Below are positions 1-11,130 of a DNA stretch of 64,000 bases, in pieces. Position numbers and translations under genes: made by a program. Under the pieces are notes generated by a model that saw nothing but the letters and a program-made list of their open reading frames with translations, had not been told where the DNA came from and searched no databases. How positions within the stretch are numbered: the stretch's first letter is position 1; each line of letters opens with the position of its first letter. The stretch comes from Flaccisagitta enflata (lineage: Eukaryota; Chaetognatha; Sagittoidea; Aphragmophora): contig OZ231126.1 in assembly GCA_965153355.1 (NCBI GenBank), positions 100,502,001 to 100,566,000 on the forward strand, read 5' to 3'.

Positions 1-43
1 GTCCCCAGTCGCATCCGACAACATTCGAGAGAAGCAGAGAAAA

Positions 44-975
44 ATGTTTGCTGATATAAAAAAAGAATTGGCTGATTTTGATGTCTATTTTGATGAGGAT
101 CCTTCAACAAGCTTCTCAAGTGCCTCGTCGACGCCAGCAGCATCCCAGCCTCTCAAAAATCAGCATGTCACTGCAGCAACAACTGATGCACACGATGCCA
201 CGGTAAAAAGGCCCATTTCAAAGAGTTTAGGCCAGCCAAATTCGAGTTGTCCCTCAAAACACTCAAAAACGCCTTCAACTGAAGCACTTGACAAGGCGCT
301 GCAGCCAATCCACTTGGAGAAGGGCCCCAAGACTAAGCAGGCTAACTCTAAAGGGCTAACAAACGCGACTATCCGCGACCCTCTAGCCCCTCCCGTTCTC
401 GAGCAGTGCTTCGACAAAACCGAAAATGTCACCAAAACGCCCAAATCTGAACCGCACAGTGGATCACTACAGGGAAAATTGGCGAAAAAACCTACCTCCG
501 GCTCTTAGAAGAGTTCAGAGGATTCTAAAGAAGATCAATTTGATAGATCTCAACCTGCTGAATCTGTTTACGCTATTTTCGAGAACGTCGCTCCAACCGT
601 TTCAAAAATACAGAGCGCCAAAGCCAAAAATCTTCAGCACAGCGCGCCAAAAACGGGATTTTTAAGCACAAATTCAGAAAAACCTCAATTTCTCCGTGAC
701 AAAGGATGCCTGAGCACTGAAAATTCTCAATTTGACAGTTTGTGCCGTGTCAAAGTCAATGGCGAGGTCCCCATGCATGAGAAATTTATCGTTTGGAGAT
801 AAAGACTGATAAAGTTGCAAATAAAAAAAATTCTGAATTTCAAATAGAAAAACTTAGATTTCTCGGTGACAAAAAATGTCGGAGCTCTGAAAAATTGTAT
901 ATTGACAGTTTATGCCGTGCTGAAGCCAACGGTGATGTTCTGTCGAGAATGAGGGGAGGATTGGTCATTTCTTGA
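44..975 (+). pseudogene. Broken hypothetical ORF with internal duplication
   Basis: I do not recognise this gene. A reading frame open from the window edge (first ATG at 44) runs to 802 with one in-frame TAG at 506-508; on both sides of it the predicted protein is Ser/Lys/Pro-rich and hydrophilic. A second open stretch, 793-975 in another frame, repeats the end of the first: nucleotides 670-769 and 829-939 both encode a segment with a FL.DK.C core followed by DSLCR and NG(E/D)V. The block was therefore duplicated in tandem and then drifted out of frame. It could be a pseudogene, or one exon of a gene whose introns I cannot place. No signal peptide or known domain is visible. The 5' end lies outside the window. 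Confidence 0.35.
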
Positions 976-1491
976 GACTGAGGAATTTGTTATTTATTCT
1001 TATATCAATAACCCCTTCCTCCTCCTCCACATTCTCCTTCTTTCTGGTTGGAATTTCTCAGATCGTGAGTTGCTCGGAGGACCGCTAAGTGTACGGTTGC
1101 TCAGAGTCTCTCCTGGATATTTCTGTCTGTCTATCCCTGCGTTAGGTGAAGAGACAGTTAGGACAGAAGATGACGGAGGATAGAAGCTAAGAACCTTTCT
1201 CTCAGTATCTCCGTCATATCGCCTATTTGAGCCAAGAGCCAGTCGTCTCTTGTCCTCAACATGGTGGCCTCGTTGGCTATTCTTAGCCTTGCCGCCTCTT
1301 CTGGGCCGGGGTACGAAGTTGGTTCCCGGTGCCTGCCCCTTGGACTACGTTACCATTACCTTAAAGTGACTTCATGACTCGGATTGCAATTGCTCTCTGG
1401 TTAGTGAGTCTGTCACTTTGAAAGATTTAATAATAATCGTCGGGTTTTCGAAGTTTTTTTTTCACGCAAGATTTTTTTTTTTTCCCAACGT

Positions 1492-1492
<1 letters not shown>
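976..1492. other. Gap with no gene seen
   Basis: No convincing ORF, exon pair or RNA gene was seen. The end is T-rich, with two runs of T interrupted by CACGCAAGA, just before a long poly(A) tract. Confidence 0.4.

Positions 1493-1532
<40 letters not shown>
1493..1532. repeat. Poly(A) tract of 40 bases
   Basis: An uninterrupted run of 40 A. T-rich DNA lies immediately upstream, so the two could pair. It may be the tail of a retroposed sequence, but I found no flanking direct repeats or recognisable insert. Confidence 0.8.
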
Positions 1533-1534
<2 letters not shown>

Positions 1535-2568
1535 GAAGTGGATTTAAATCTGAAAAAATCGGGTTTTTATTAGTTTCTTTTCTCAAGCAAGTTTCTTCTT
1601 CTTTTCCCGATTTAAAAGATAAAAGAAAAGAGATAATGAAAGAAAGAAATAGCTTGGCTTGTTCTTCTTCTTCTTCTCCTTCTTCACAGAGTGAGAGACA
1701 CCTCCTTCTCTTGTGTGTGTGTATGTGTGTGTGTGTGTGTCTCTCTCTCTCTCTCTTCTTCTTCTTCTTCTTTTCTTCTACCAAAACGAAAAAAAAAAAA
1801 GGAGTGAAAGGAAGAAAACGATTTTTTTCTGTCTCCTGTTGCATAACGCAAAGCATTTCAAAATGTAAAGAAAAGAAAGTTGCTGGGGTCGTTATGGCAG
1901 TTTTTTTTTCGTCATATGGACAGATTCGATCGGCATTAGAAGCAAGATGTCCCTCAAGTTTCAATTGGCCATAAGAAAAGAGGTTCTCGTGAAGGTAAGA
2001 AAGAGCATATACTTTTCACGAGTGTAAAAGCAAGGCACGGTTTCTAATGGTTAGCGATCATAATGATATCAATTATGTGAGCACGTCTTTACATGTTATC
2101 ATTTTGCCTTATGGATGGATTGCATAATTTACCAAGGCCAATGAGCAATGTTAGCATGACTCTCCCTTTTTCTTTACAAAATAGCGAGCATGGTTCATGA
2201 TGATCGCCGAAAGTGTTAAGTTCATGGAAAAGGTAGAGAGGTGGTTTCTGTCCATTCACTCCGACCCATAGAAAAAAAATGGAAGCCCGACAGACTATTT
2301 AGCCGTCGGCGATAGAAAGGAGTGGAAGTCTGAGGAGTTTTTTTTTCGGATGGCCAAGGAGTTCATTGGCTGTAAAAGAAAAAAAGAAAGAAAAAAAAAA
2401 TTTTTTTCTCCTAAAATGCTTCAATTGCATCAATTTTCAACTCTGGATAAAGCAAAAGAGAGAAAAGGAGTGGAAGGTGCTGATTTGGACATGTAACTGC
2501 GTAATCAGTGAAATTTTTTCCGCACTGTCTATTTTGCTTCATGTTGAACAGAACAATCAGATTTATTT
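1533..2568. other. Low-complexity DNA, no gene seen
   Basis: A/T-rich and pyrimidine-rich DNA with a compound microsatellite at about 1712-1776: (TG)n, then (CT)n, then (TTC)n. The open frames here are low-complexity products of these tracts. Confidence 0.5.
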
Positions 2569-2884
2569 TCATCGGGTTTTGTTTCAAGTTTCTTTCCATG
2601 CTCATGATTCTTCTTTTCTTCCCGGTTTCAAAAAGAAAGTGAAAAAAAAAGGAAGAAATGAAAGGAAGTCAGGTTCTGTTTTAGGAACTGCAAGTCATCT
2701 CTGAAAAGAGAATGAGACAACATATCATCAGGTTTTTTTTCAAGTTTCTTTTCATACACATGATTCTTCTTTTTCCTCCCGGTTTCAAAAAGAAAGTAAA
2801 AAAAAAAAGGAAGTGAAATAAAGTCGGGTTCTGTTTTGGGACCGCGAGCCATCTCTTAAAAGAGAGTGAGACATCGTATCATCG
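2569..2884. repeat. Tandem duplication, ~157-bp unit, two copies
   Basis: Two diverged copies start at about 2569 and 2727. Each holds, in order, a CATC-GGTTTT start, TTCAAGTTTCTTTTCAT, CATGATTCTTCTTTT, a CCCGGTTTCAAAAAGAAAGT block, a purine run, AGTC.GGTTCTGTTTT, and CATCTCT.AAAAGAGA.TGAGAC. A third start is visible at about 2880. Confidence 0.75.
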
Positions 2885-3900
2885 GAATTTTTTTCTCACT
2901 CATCAAGAAGTTTTTTTCTCCTTTTGGTCATTGATGGCCAATAAAAAAAAATGTGAGTGAAGACGATTTTTTTCTCTTTTTTTTTCCCTCGTCTGTAAAA
3001 AAAAGAAGAAAAAAAAAGAGGAAACAAAACAATTGGTCTATTCGTGGTGTGTTAATGGGTAAAGGAAGAAGGAGATGAACCCAAGGAAAATTGTGCTACC
3101 ATTTTATGTGTTTACTCCTTGTCTGGATATTTTGCTCAGCGATTGTACACGAATGACTCATGAAAGAAAAAGACGAATGAAAGAATTAAGGAAAACATAA
3201 AGAAAAATGTCCGGAAATTTTTTTCCTCCTGCCTCATTTTTTCGTCGATAAAAAAAACCAACAAAAAAAAAAACCCAAAAAACAAGGATGATATTTTTTC
3301 GTCTTTTGTGCCTCATCATTGACAACTCAAGAACACGCATGTTTTTTTCATCTAAAAAAAGAAGGAACTGGGTTTTTTTTTCATGTTTGCACACGGAATA
3401 TTTTGTTCACATGCGTTTGATTGTCAGTAATGATGAGTGTCAGGCCCATCAACCGGTAGGTTGAGAAATTTTGGCCTAGTTGTGAGGACTGTTAGCGGTT
3501 ATCCGTCACAATTAGTGACAGATGTGCCCCTTGAAGTTGATTTCTTTCTTGTCTTTTGTGACTGTTTCTGCATCTGTGTACATCAGTCGCCATTATATTG
3601 TCAGATAGCGATGATTTGGCTGTAGATGATGTACAGTTTGGTGTGAATGAGTGTGAAAAGGTAGTTGAAAAGAGAGAGGAATCATAAATGAGGCACTGTC
3701 ATTGGGTTTTTTTTTGAGAGAAGTACACGAAATTCAAATAAACAGAGAGAAATAAATGAAAGTTGAAAAGAATTAAGAGAAATAAATATAAAAAAAAAAA
3801 GAGATAATGGAAAGGGTCCGGTCGTGTTCTAGAGATGGCGTGGCTGGAGTGGGAATGGACAGTGAGTCATTCTCCCCCTTTCTTTCCTTTTTTTTTTCCA

Positions 3901-3904
<4 letters not shown>
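2885..3904. other. A/T-rich gap, no gene seen
   Basis: Homopolymer-rich DNA with many runs of eight or more T or A. Short ORFs are present, but none has a domain, splice context or plausible composition. Confidence 0.5.

Positions 3905-3991
<87 letters not shown>
3905..3991. repeat. (TC)n microsatellite
   Basis: About 43 uninterrupted TC units, with a T-rich run just upstream. Confidence 0.95.
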
Positions 3992-3995
<4 letters not shown>

Positions 3996-3999
3996 CAGT

Positions 4000-4112
4000 G
4001 AGATGGGATGTAAAGTGAGATGAGATGTAAGGTGAGGTGAGATGTAAGGTGAGGTAGGATGTAAGGTGAGGTGAGATGTAAGGTGAGGTGAGATGTAAGT
4101 TGAGGTGAGATG
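4000..4112. repeat. 17-bp tandem repeat
   Basis: About six or seven copies of a unit close to GATGTAAGGTGAGGTGA, some shortened. It directly follows the (TC)n tract. Confidence 0.85.
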
Positions 4113-4189
4113 AGCGTAGTCAGATCATGAAGTGCGGAAGCAAGTCCGGCCTGGATTGTCTGCCAGTAATCCACTTCATAGATGCCAGA

Positions 4190-4839
4190 TCAAGTCAGCA
4201 ACGTCATCGACCTTGCCGTTGTTGCAGTCACCATTGCCAAGGCGAATGGAAATGGCGGTGAGAGTCGCCACCGCCATTGTCATCATCTTCATTGCTCAGG
4301 CGGGTGAAAATGGCGGGTTGAGTTACCACCGTCACCGCTGTCATCGTTGTTGCTGCGGCGTGTGAAAATGACGGTGAGAGTTGCTACCGCCACCGCCGTC
4401 ACCGCTGCCGTCGTTGTTGCAGAGGTGGGTAAGAATGGCGGTTAGAGTCGCTGCCGTCACCGCCGTCGTCATCAGAATGAGAAGAAATGTATTTCAACGT
4501 CGTGGTTGCCGTTGTGGCCGTGGTTGCCGCTGTGGCCATGGTTGCCCTCGTCACCGCCGCCGTCATCACCACCGCCACCGTCATCACCGCCGACGTTGAA
4601 GATAGACACTTTTTCCTCCTTCTTCTCTTGGATTCAAGGAGGGCGTCCAGGTTGTTGCTTTCAAAACAGGGTTGCGTCGTCATCGTCGTCGTCACCAACA
4701 GAAGTAGGAAGGAGTGGTGGTGGTGTTTACCACCGCCGTCACCACCGACGCCGTCACTCTTGTCTCCTTTTTGCAACCATCGAATTCGTTCTTGTGGAGT
4801 GCGACTGTTTCCTACCGATGGCATCATCCTCGTCATCGA

Positions 4840-4880
<41 letters not shown>

Positions 4881-5580
4881 ACATCGACGTCATCGTCGTC
4901 ATCGTCGGGCGAGAAGAGTTGGATTTGGATGCCATCGTCTCCTGTTCCTCAACTTGGAGATGGGAGAGGTGTTAGGGTATCTCAAGGGAGTGAAATACAC
5001 TCATTTTTACCACTAACGTCATCGTCATCGTTGTTTTCAAGGTGAGCGAAAATGGCAGTGTGAGTCGCTACTGCCATCGTCGTTATCGTCGTCAGTATTG
5101 TCTTCGTTATCGCCGTCGTTGTCATCATGGCGTGAGAAAAGGGCGGGTGATATCAGCGGTACTGCGTGGGACTGTAACGCCAAATCGGGTATTCACCACC
5201 GTCAACACCGCCGCTATCACCGCCGCCACCACTGCTGCCATCAACACCGCAGTCGCTACTCTCGTCTACGTCATTGTGATGAAGTGGGAATTTGTTACTG
5301 ATGGGACTTAGATGGAGGGCGTGACAATGCCGTCTGTCACCAGCGCCGTCACCAGCACCGTCACCATCGCCGTCACCACCGCCACCGCCGCTGTCACCAT
5401 CACCGCCGTCTCCGCCGCTGTCACCGATCAGACTCGGATTGGAATGCCGGTTGGTAGTGGTCATATTCTCCGCTGATTTGAGACTTTCAAACATCACCGA
5501 TGTGGGAATGCAAGTCGCCGATGCCGCCGATTTTGCGCGGCATGTGACCGCCGATTCTATTGAGTTTTGGTCATTTTGGA
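4190..5580. repeat. GC-rich degenerate trinucleotide region
   Basis: About 1.4 kb built from ACC, GCC, GTC and ATC triplets, so all six frames are open for long stretches. Within 4240-4470 a longer unit of ~60-67 bp recurs, starting AATGG(C)GGTGAGAGTCGC at about 4247, 4310, 4367 and 4434, and again near 5049. A purer (GTCATC)n block lies at about 4820-4905. The overlapping ORFs on both strands are artefacts of this composition. Confidence 0.75.
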
Positions 5581-6616
5581 GTAAGTGGGAATTTATCAAG
5601 TGACCTAAATACTGAAAGACTCTGACGATCGAGTGAAAAAGTTGTTCATTGGACCAAGGTGAAACTTTTTATATGCGAGTGGTAACAATTAAGTTGACTG
5701 AAGTTTAACTTCATCGGTGTGACTCTGCTGGTTGGGTGAGAGGAATTTTTAGGCGGAGGTTTCAAGCTGGTGTATGTATTAATCAAGGTGACTTCAACGA
5801 CGATAGTAAGACTTATTGCGTGTAGCTTTAGGTTGATCAAGGTTACATGAAATTTTTTCTTTTTTAAGTCAGAGAGACAAAGTGAGGTTGTTTTCCTACT
5901 TGTTTTTTTTTAACTTGACTTAAAATGGAGGGAAATGTTTTCCTTTTCTAGGAAATTGTTTAAGAATGTGAAGTTTCACACTAAGAACAAAGAAAGGGAA
6001 AGAAATTTAGATAAGAAAGAAAATTAAAACTCAGCCTCTGAATTTTTTTGTTTTTGATGAAACTTCGTGGCTTTTTCAAGAGGCGCCTCTCATCATTGTT
6101 ACCTTGCGTGGCACTTGTTTAGGCCGACAAGAGCCGATTTTGGAAACATGATGAGAAGAAAAAGTCAAACCTTGGGGTTTTCAGTTTCAGGGAATGGCTG
6201 ATTTTTGATTTTTTTCTCTCTTTTGCAAGAACGGACTAAGTTAGTCCATGATATGCAGTCAGCTAACAGACTGAGTTAATCAAGGGTATGCAGTCTGATA
6301 ACAGACTGAGTTGGTCTCCTTGTTGCATGTTAGACATCAGAATGAGATGGTCTTTGATGCAATGTTAGACATCAATGAGTAGCGCTAATTTGGCCTTGTT
6401 AATCAGAAGAAACTATTTTTTCTTTTTTCCTCTGAATAAGCTATCCCGTTCAATAATTACATTTCAATGATAATTTTTGAGCGACTTTTTTCAAACTTAT
6501 TGAATGTGCACTATTGGGTCATTATTAAAAAGCTAAGAAATTTAATACACATCGTTGGTGGAGTGGATTTTTTTGGCCAGTCATGAACGTGATTTATATG
6601 GTCCTCTATGAGCCCT
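5581..6616. other. A/T-rich gap with a degenerate short repeat
   Basis: No gene seen. About 6228-6380 has a degenerate direct repeat of ~50 bp that recurs around CAGACTGAGTT and ATGTTAGACATC. Confidence 0.5.
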
Positions 6617-6900
6617 TTAAAAATGTGTTCTATTAGCTCAAGCGTTCATGCTTAGACTTTTTTTTGCTGTTCATGAACAGCAACATAGCATCGTTCAGCA
6701 ACAGCAACATAGCATCGTTCATCAACAGGTAAAAAAACCCACTCCACCAACGAGATTGTTTAAAAACATGTTCTATTAGCTCAACCGTTCATGCCTAGAC
6801 TTTTTTTTTGCTGTTCATGAACAGCAACATAGCATCGTTCAGCAACAGCAACATAGCATCGTTCAGCAACAGGTAAAAAAACCCACTCCACCAACGAAAT
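6617..6900. repeat. Tandem duplication, ~143-bp unit, two copies
   Basis: Copies at 6617-6758 and 6759-6900. Each carries GTTCTATTAGCTCAA, GTTCATGC.TAGAC, the palindrome GTTCATGAAC, two copies of AGCAACATAGCATCGTTCA, and ends in AAAAAAACCCACTCCACCAA. Confidence 0.9.
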
Positions 6901-6922
6901 TGTTGGTGGAGTGGGTTTTTTT
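6875..6922. repeat. Perfect inverted repeat (hairpin)
   Basis: Arms 6875-6895 and 6902-6922 are 21 bp and exactly complementary, with a 6-base spacer. The right arm reads GTTGGTGGAGTGGG followed by T. Partial copies of the same arm lie at 6553-6574 (forward) and 6731-6752 (reverse). Confidence 0.9.
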
Positions 6923-7317
6923 AGCTGTTCAGCAACGACTTTTTTCACCCTTCAATGAACGGTCGTTCATGAACATGTTTTTTTGGGCCCTCCATGAACA
7001 AAATCGTTTGCCAAGAGCCTCTTTTTACTCGTTCATGAACAGCTGTATGGCATTGTTCGTCAACATGCGTTCATTCCCCGTTGATGAACACCCCCAAATT
7101 CGCTGGCGGACTATCTCACGCGAAGGGGCAATTTCCATGGCCAAGTCATCTTTCAAAAAAATTTCAAAGTAATTAATTTATAATTTTCTATAAAGAAATT
7201 ATATTTACAGTGGATATTATTAATTCATTTGCATTGATAATCATTTATATATACAAAATCAGTGTAAAAGTAGAATAAACTAGAGAATAAATTTTGAATT
7301 TTAAAGAGAATTCCTTA

Positions 7318-7477
7318 ACTTGTTTTGGGTGAAATTCTTAATCTGTCTCTGAATGCAAAAATTTGCATCTTTAAAGACATGGCCCTATTCTAAACACATT
7401 TGAGAAAAAGGCCATGTTCTTAGAAATGCAAAATTTTGCATTCAGAGACATATTAGGATTTCACACAAAATGACTTG
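7318..7477. mobile_element. Fold-back element, MITE-like
   Basis: A ~160-bp sequence that pairs with itself almost end to end. The left part includes GTCTCTGAATGCAAAAATTT and the right part AAATTTTGCATTCAGAGACA; the middle pairs AAGACATGGCC with GGCCATGTTCTT. There is no coding capacity. It looks like a miniature inverted-repeat element, but I could not define a target-site duplication. Confidence 0.65.
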
Positions 7478-7746
7478 CCAAATTTGCTGCTCGTGTGCAC
7501 TGCAACATAAAAAGAAATAGTTTGCTGCTGATTGTTTTTTTACTTACGAATCTTGGTTTTCTAGGAAATTACGTGTCAAGGAAGGGAAGTCATTCCTGTA
7601 TGAATTTGCATCGCTACAAGAGGATGTGTCTGCCTGTCTGTCTGTTTCTGTCTGTCCATCTCTCCTCTAAAAACGAATTTTGCATTTTAGATGGCAAATA
7701 TCCAAGTAACGTGGATAACACAGAGTTGTTCAGTCAAGTTTCTATT

Positions 7747-8135
7747 CACGGACACGTGATTCTATAAGCCGCTTTTTGGTCGGTTGGTTCGAAATTCATG
7801 AATATGTGTTTATGCTGCAATCGCGACCAACAGGGAGGATCGCGTTCGCTGTTGCCACAAAAAATACGCCCTAAGGGCCTTGGTCTCATGCACGCATCTC
7901 TACAACCTACTCTATTTGTTTGTCAGTATGTCAGTCAGTTAATTGTCCGCCCATCTATGTCACACTTCGCTTTTTTGGGCACTCAATGATGGTTTTTGCA
8001 TCACTGCCATGCCTCTTTAGTCAATTCCACAAATTAATGTGTCAGCCAGTCTGTTCGTCACATTCTACTTTTTACATGATTTTTTTTTACATCACTGCTC
8101 CTGCCCGAATGGTCTACTGACTGTATATCTGACCT
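7747..8135 (-). mobile_element. Hairpin-ended dispersed repeat, copy a
   Basis: In reverse orientation this begins with the family's GGACACGTGATTCTATAAGCC end and finishes with GCTCCTGCCCGA. It is longer and more diverged than other copies, and the middle carries extra DNA. Confidence 0.5.
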
Positions 8136-8140
8136 ATTTG

Positions 8141-8613
8141 GGCAGCAGCCCTGTAGGGTACGATGTCCTGTAGAACACAGGGGGACTTATGTTCCTTTGT
8201 TTGTTTGTTCGTTTCTCCATTCGTCCCCCCTAGCCTTGGGACTCAAATCCCAGCCTTCAGGCTCAAATTCATGCCTCCAGGCTCAAATCCCATTCTCTAG
8301 GCTTAAGACCCAGCCTTGGGGCTCAAATTCCAGCCCCGAGGCTGATATCCCAGCCTCAAGGCTCAAATCTTAGCCTTGAGGCTCAAATCCCAGCCTTGAG
8401 GCTTAAATCCCAGCCTTGAGGCTCAAATTCCAGTCTTGAGGCTTGAATCCCAGCCCCAAGGCTTAATTCCAGCCTCAAGGCTTAAATCCCAGTCTCAGGG
8501 CTTAAATCTTAGCCTTGAGGCTCGAATTTGAACTTCAACAAACAAACAAACAAATAAACAAATGAAAGTCCCCCTGTGTTCTAAAGGACACCGTCCCCTT
8601 TGGGGCCGCTGCC
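8141..8613. mobile_element. Inverted-repeat element holding a 20-bp minisatellite
   Basis: The left arm, about 8141-8205, starts GGCAGCAGCCCTGTAGGG and includes AGAACACAGGGGGACT. The right arm, about 8545-8613, is its inverted copy, containing AGTCCCCCTGTGTTCT and ending GGGGCCGCTGCC. Between the arms are about 15 copies of a unit near GAGGCTCAAATCCCAGCCTT. The same arrangement of arm and minisatellite recurs at 9225, 9573 and 20560, so the array travels with the arms rather than arising locally. Confidence 0.7.
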
Positions 8614-8649
8614 TTGCTAACCATCACCTACAGTCACAAACATACTAAG

Positions 8650-9194
8650 CAGGGCAACGGGTATCGCTGACCATATATTGCCCTTGGGTGACCTGTTCGT
8701 AGATAACTTACGATCCTAGGTATCGTAGGAAAACGAGTGTCAAAGATATCCAGTGTTATTCGCTTGACACTCATTTTCCTAAGAAAACTACGTTCGTAGG
8801 AAACAAGGCCGTATACACAAGCCGAAGTCGCGTGCGGGTGGGCAGGGGCAGTGATGAAATTGACCAACTAGACGGTTTGGCAGGAGTAGTAACCCCCAAA
8901 CCGCCCAAAAACGCTGAAAAAAGCTAGGCGTTGCGGACGGACCGACTGACCAACCGACCAACTGACCGACCGACAGACGGACAGAGCGGGTTGTAGAGTC
9001 GCGTGCACGCGACTAAAAATGTTATCAAGGCAGTAATAGGTAAGTGGCGGTGGAGATTTCTCAATGTATCATCAAAACAACCCAAACGATCGAGCCTCAC
9101 AAAAAAAGATCAAAATCGTAGCAGCGCTTATTGGCTAGTAAAGAACAGGTCGCCCATGGGCAATACGTGGTCAGCGATACCCGTTGCCCTGTCT
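8650..9194. repeat. 52-bp inverted repeat around a nested element
   Basis: The arms at about 8650-8700 and 9144-9194 are inverted copies, sharing AGGGCAACGGGTATCGCTGA and GACCTGTTC. They flank a copy of the hairpin-ended repeat at 8801-9019. A single arm-like copy (GGGGCAACGGGTACCGCTGA) lies at about 10817. Confidence 0.7.
8801..9019 (+). mobile_element. Hairpin-ended dispersed repeat, copy b
   Basis: Runs from AAACAAGGCCGTATACAC, through GGCAGGAGTAGTAA and a run of ACCGACC-type tetranucleotides, to GTAGAGTCGCGTGCACGCGA followed by CTAAAAA. The last 18 bp before AAAAA (8997-9014) form a perfect palindrome. No ORF. Confidence 0.75.
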
Positions 9195-9224
9195 TGCATG
9201 GTTGTAAATAAGAATGGGAGGCAG

Positions 9225-9600
9225 GGCAGCAGCCCCAAAGGGGACGAAGTCCTGTAGAATGTAGGGGACTTTTGTTTGTCCGTCCATCCGTCCATCCGTC
9301 CGCCCCCCCCCCAGGCCCTCTCAGACCTGAAATCTGCCCTCTCAGGCTTATAATCTGCCCTCCCAGCCTCCCAGGCCTGAAATCTGCCCTCTCAGGCCTT
9401 GAATCTGAGATGGCAGATTTCAGGCCTGAAAGGGCAAATTTAGGGCTTGAGAGGACAGGTTTCTGGTCTGAAAGGGAAAATATAAGGCTTGAGAGGACAG
9501 ATCTAAGGCCGGAGAGGACAGATTTCAGGCCGGAGAGGGCAGAATTCAGGCCTGAGAGGGCAGTTTTTGGGCAGCGGCCCCATAGGGGCCAATGACCTAT
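9225..9600. mobile_element. Second inverted-repeat/minisatellite element
   Basis: Starts GGCAGCAGCCCCAAAGGGG and ends near GGGCAGCGGCCCCATAGGGG. The centre has copies of CTCAGGCCTGAAATCTGCC that switch orientation near 9410, so the array is itself a large inverted repeat. Confidence 0.65.
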
Positions 9601-9609
9601 GCTTTCACA

Positions 9610-10125
9610 CAGGAGAAATTTCTTCTCCTCCTCCTCCTCCTCCTCCTCCTCCTCCTCCTCCGTCCCCCCCCCCCATTGAGGCCCAAATCCTAGCTTCAAG
9701 GATCAAATCCCAGCCTTGAGGCTCAAATACCAGCCCTGAGGCTAAAATACCAGCCTCGAAGCTAAAGTCCCAGCCTCGAGGCTCAAATCCTGGTCTCAAG
9801 GCTTAAATCCCAGTCTTGAGCCTCAAGTTGAGGCTCAAATCCCAGTCTCAAGGCTCAAATCCCAGTCCTGAGGTTTAAATCCCAGTCTCAAGGCTGAAAT
9901 TCCAGTCTTGAGGTTCAAATCCCAGTCTCCGGGCTCAAATCCCAGTCTTGAGGCTCAAATCCCAGCCTTGAGGCTCAAATCCCAGCCCTGAGGCTCAAAT
10001 CCCAGCCTCGAGGCTCAAATCCCAGCCTTAACGCACAAGTTCCAGCCTCGAGGCTCAAATCCTAGTCTCAAGGCTGAAATCCTAGTCTCAAGGATAAATC
10101 CCAGCCTCAAAGTTCAAATCACAGC
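9610..10125. repeat. (TCC)n and 20-bp minisatellite array
   Basis: A (TCC)n run at about 9625-9662, then ~22 imperfect copies of the GAGGCTCAAATCCCAGCCTT unit to about 10125. The left side shares the GGCAGCGGCC arm of the neighbouring element. Confidence 0.85.
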
Positions 10126-10162
10126 CTTTCTCTCTTTACCTTTCTATGTATCTGTCTCTATA

Positions 10163-10163
<1 letters not shown>

Positions 10164-10240
<77 letters not shown>
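10164..10240. repeat. (TCA)n microsatellite
   Basis: About 25 uninterrupted TCA units. Confidence 0.95.
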
Positions 10241-10984
10241 TAAATCCTCAGCAAGTATTACGTTGGTCCCGATGCTCTCAAAGAGCCTTTGTCCGTCTAT
10301 CGGTCCATCCGTAAGCTTGAGTCAAAGTGTGAATATAAGTGCTCGCCTCTCGCCACCCGTCTCAAGTGAACTGGTTTTGGGTCAGGTATCCGCCTGTTCC
10401 CCAATTGTAAAGATCCAAATCAGGAGAGGTGAGAAGCTCAGGAGAACAAGACAACTTAAATCGAAATGGCAAATAGTAAACCTTTATAGCTCCCAAACTA
10501 CTAGCTAAAAAGCCTTCAAATTTTCAGTGAATGTTGGTAACAACTGACCATTTTGTCATGTCAAAACTCAGATTTCATTACTGAATAGTTTGGGGTCAGT
10601 AAAAAAACAGAATATGCCCAATTTTAGGGGCTGAATCTTTTTTTCTTGCTGTATTTGAGAAGACTTGTCAAATTCATGGGATTACCCAAATCCTAGCCTC
10701 AAGGCCCCAATTCCCGCCTCCAGGCCCTAATCCCAGCTTTGAGGCTCAAATAAAAAACAGCCTAATTCATCGGCCCGCTGCCCCTCTAACCACCTCACAT
10801 CCATATACACTCACATAGGGGCAACGGGTACCGCTGACCATCTAACGCTTTTGCGACTATTAGGCCTGAGAGGGCAGATTTCAGGCCTGAGAGGGCCTGG
10901 GGGGGACAAACAAATGGACGGACGAACAGACGAACAAAAGTCAACACCAAAAAATTGTATATGTTTAACAATTTGTTAATAATC
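10241..10984. other. Gap with minisatellite fragments, no gene seen
   Basis: Contains a short run of the 20-bp minisatellite (about 10683-10750), a partial GGGGCAACGGGTACCGCTGA arm and two GGCCTGAGAGGGCAGATTTC copies at about 10862-10900. Confidence 0.5.
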
Positions 10985-11130
10985 TTTTTTTAGTAGTGGA
11001 CACGCAACTTTATAAGCCACTTTTTGGTCCATCCATCCATTGGTTGGTCCGTCACAAAGTCACTTTTTGAGGTTTTCTGCTCCTGCCCGACTGTCCGCGA
11101 CTAATGCTGCTGTGTATACGGCCTTGTTTG
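10985..11130 (-). mobile_element. Hairpin-ended dispersed repeat, copy c
   Basis: A complete copy in reverse orientation, about 146 bp. It starts TTTTTTTAGTAGTGGACACG, passes CTGCTCCTGCCCGACTGTCC and ends TATACGGCCTTGTTTG. It borders the left side of the 213-bp satellite, while a partial forward copy borders the right side. Confidence 0.75.

Noticed and set aside
4381-5311. Several overlapping ORFs of 70-180 codons
   Set aside because: They arise from triplet-repeat composition and are open in all frames; no motif and no splice context.
8225-10125. Regular ~20-bp repeats resembling a CRISPR array
   Set aside because: There are no unique spacers: units are contiguous and diverged, it is animal DNA, and no cas genes are near. 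It is a minisatellite.
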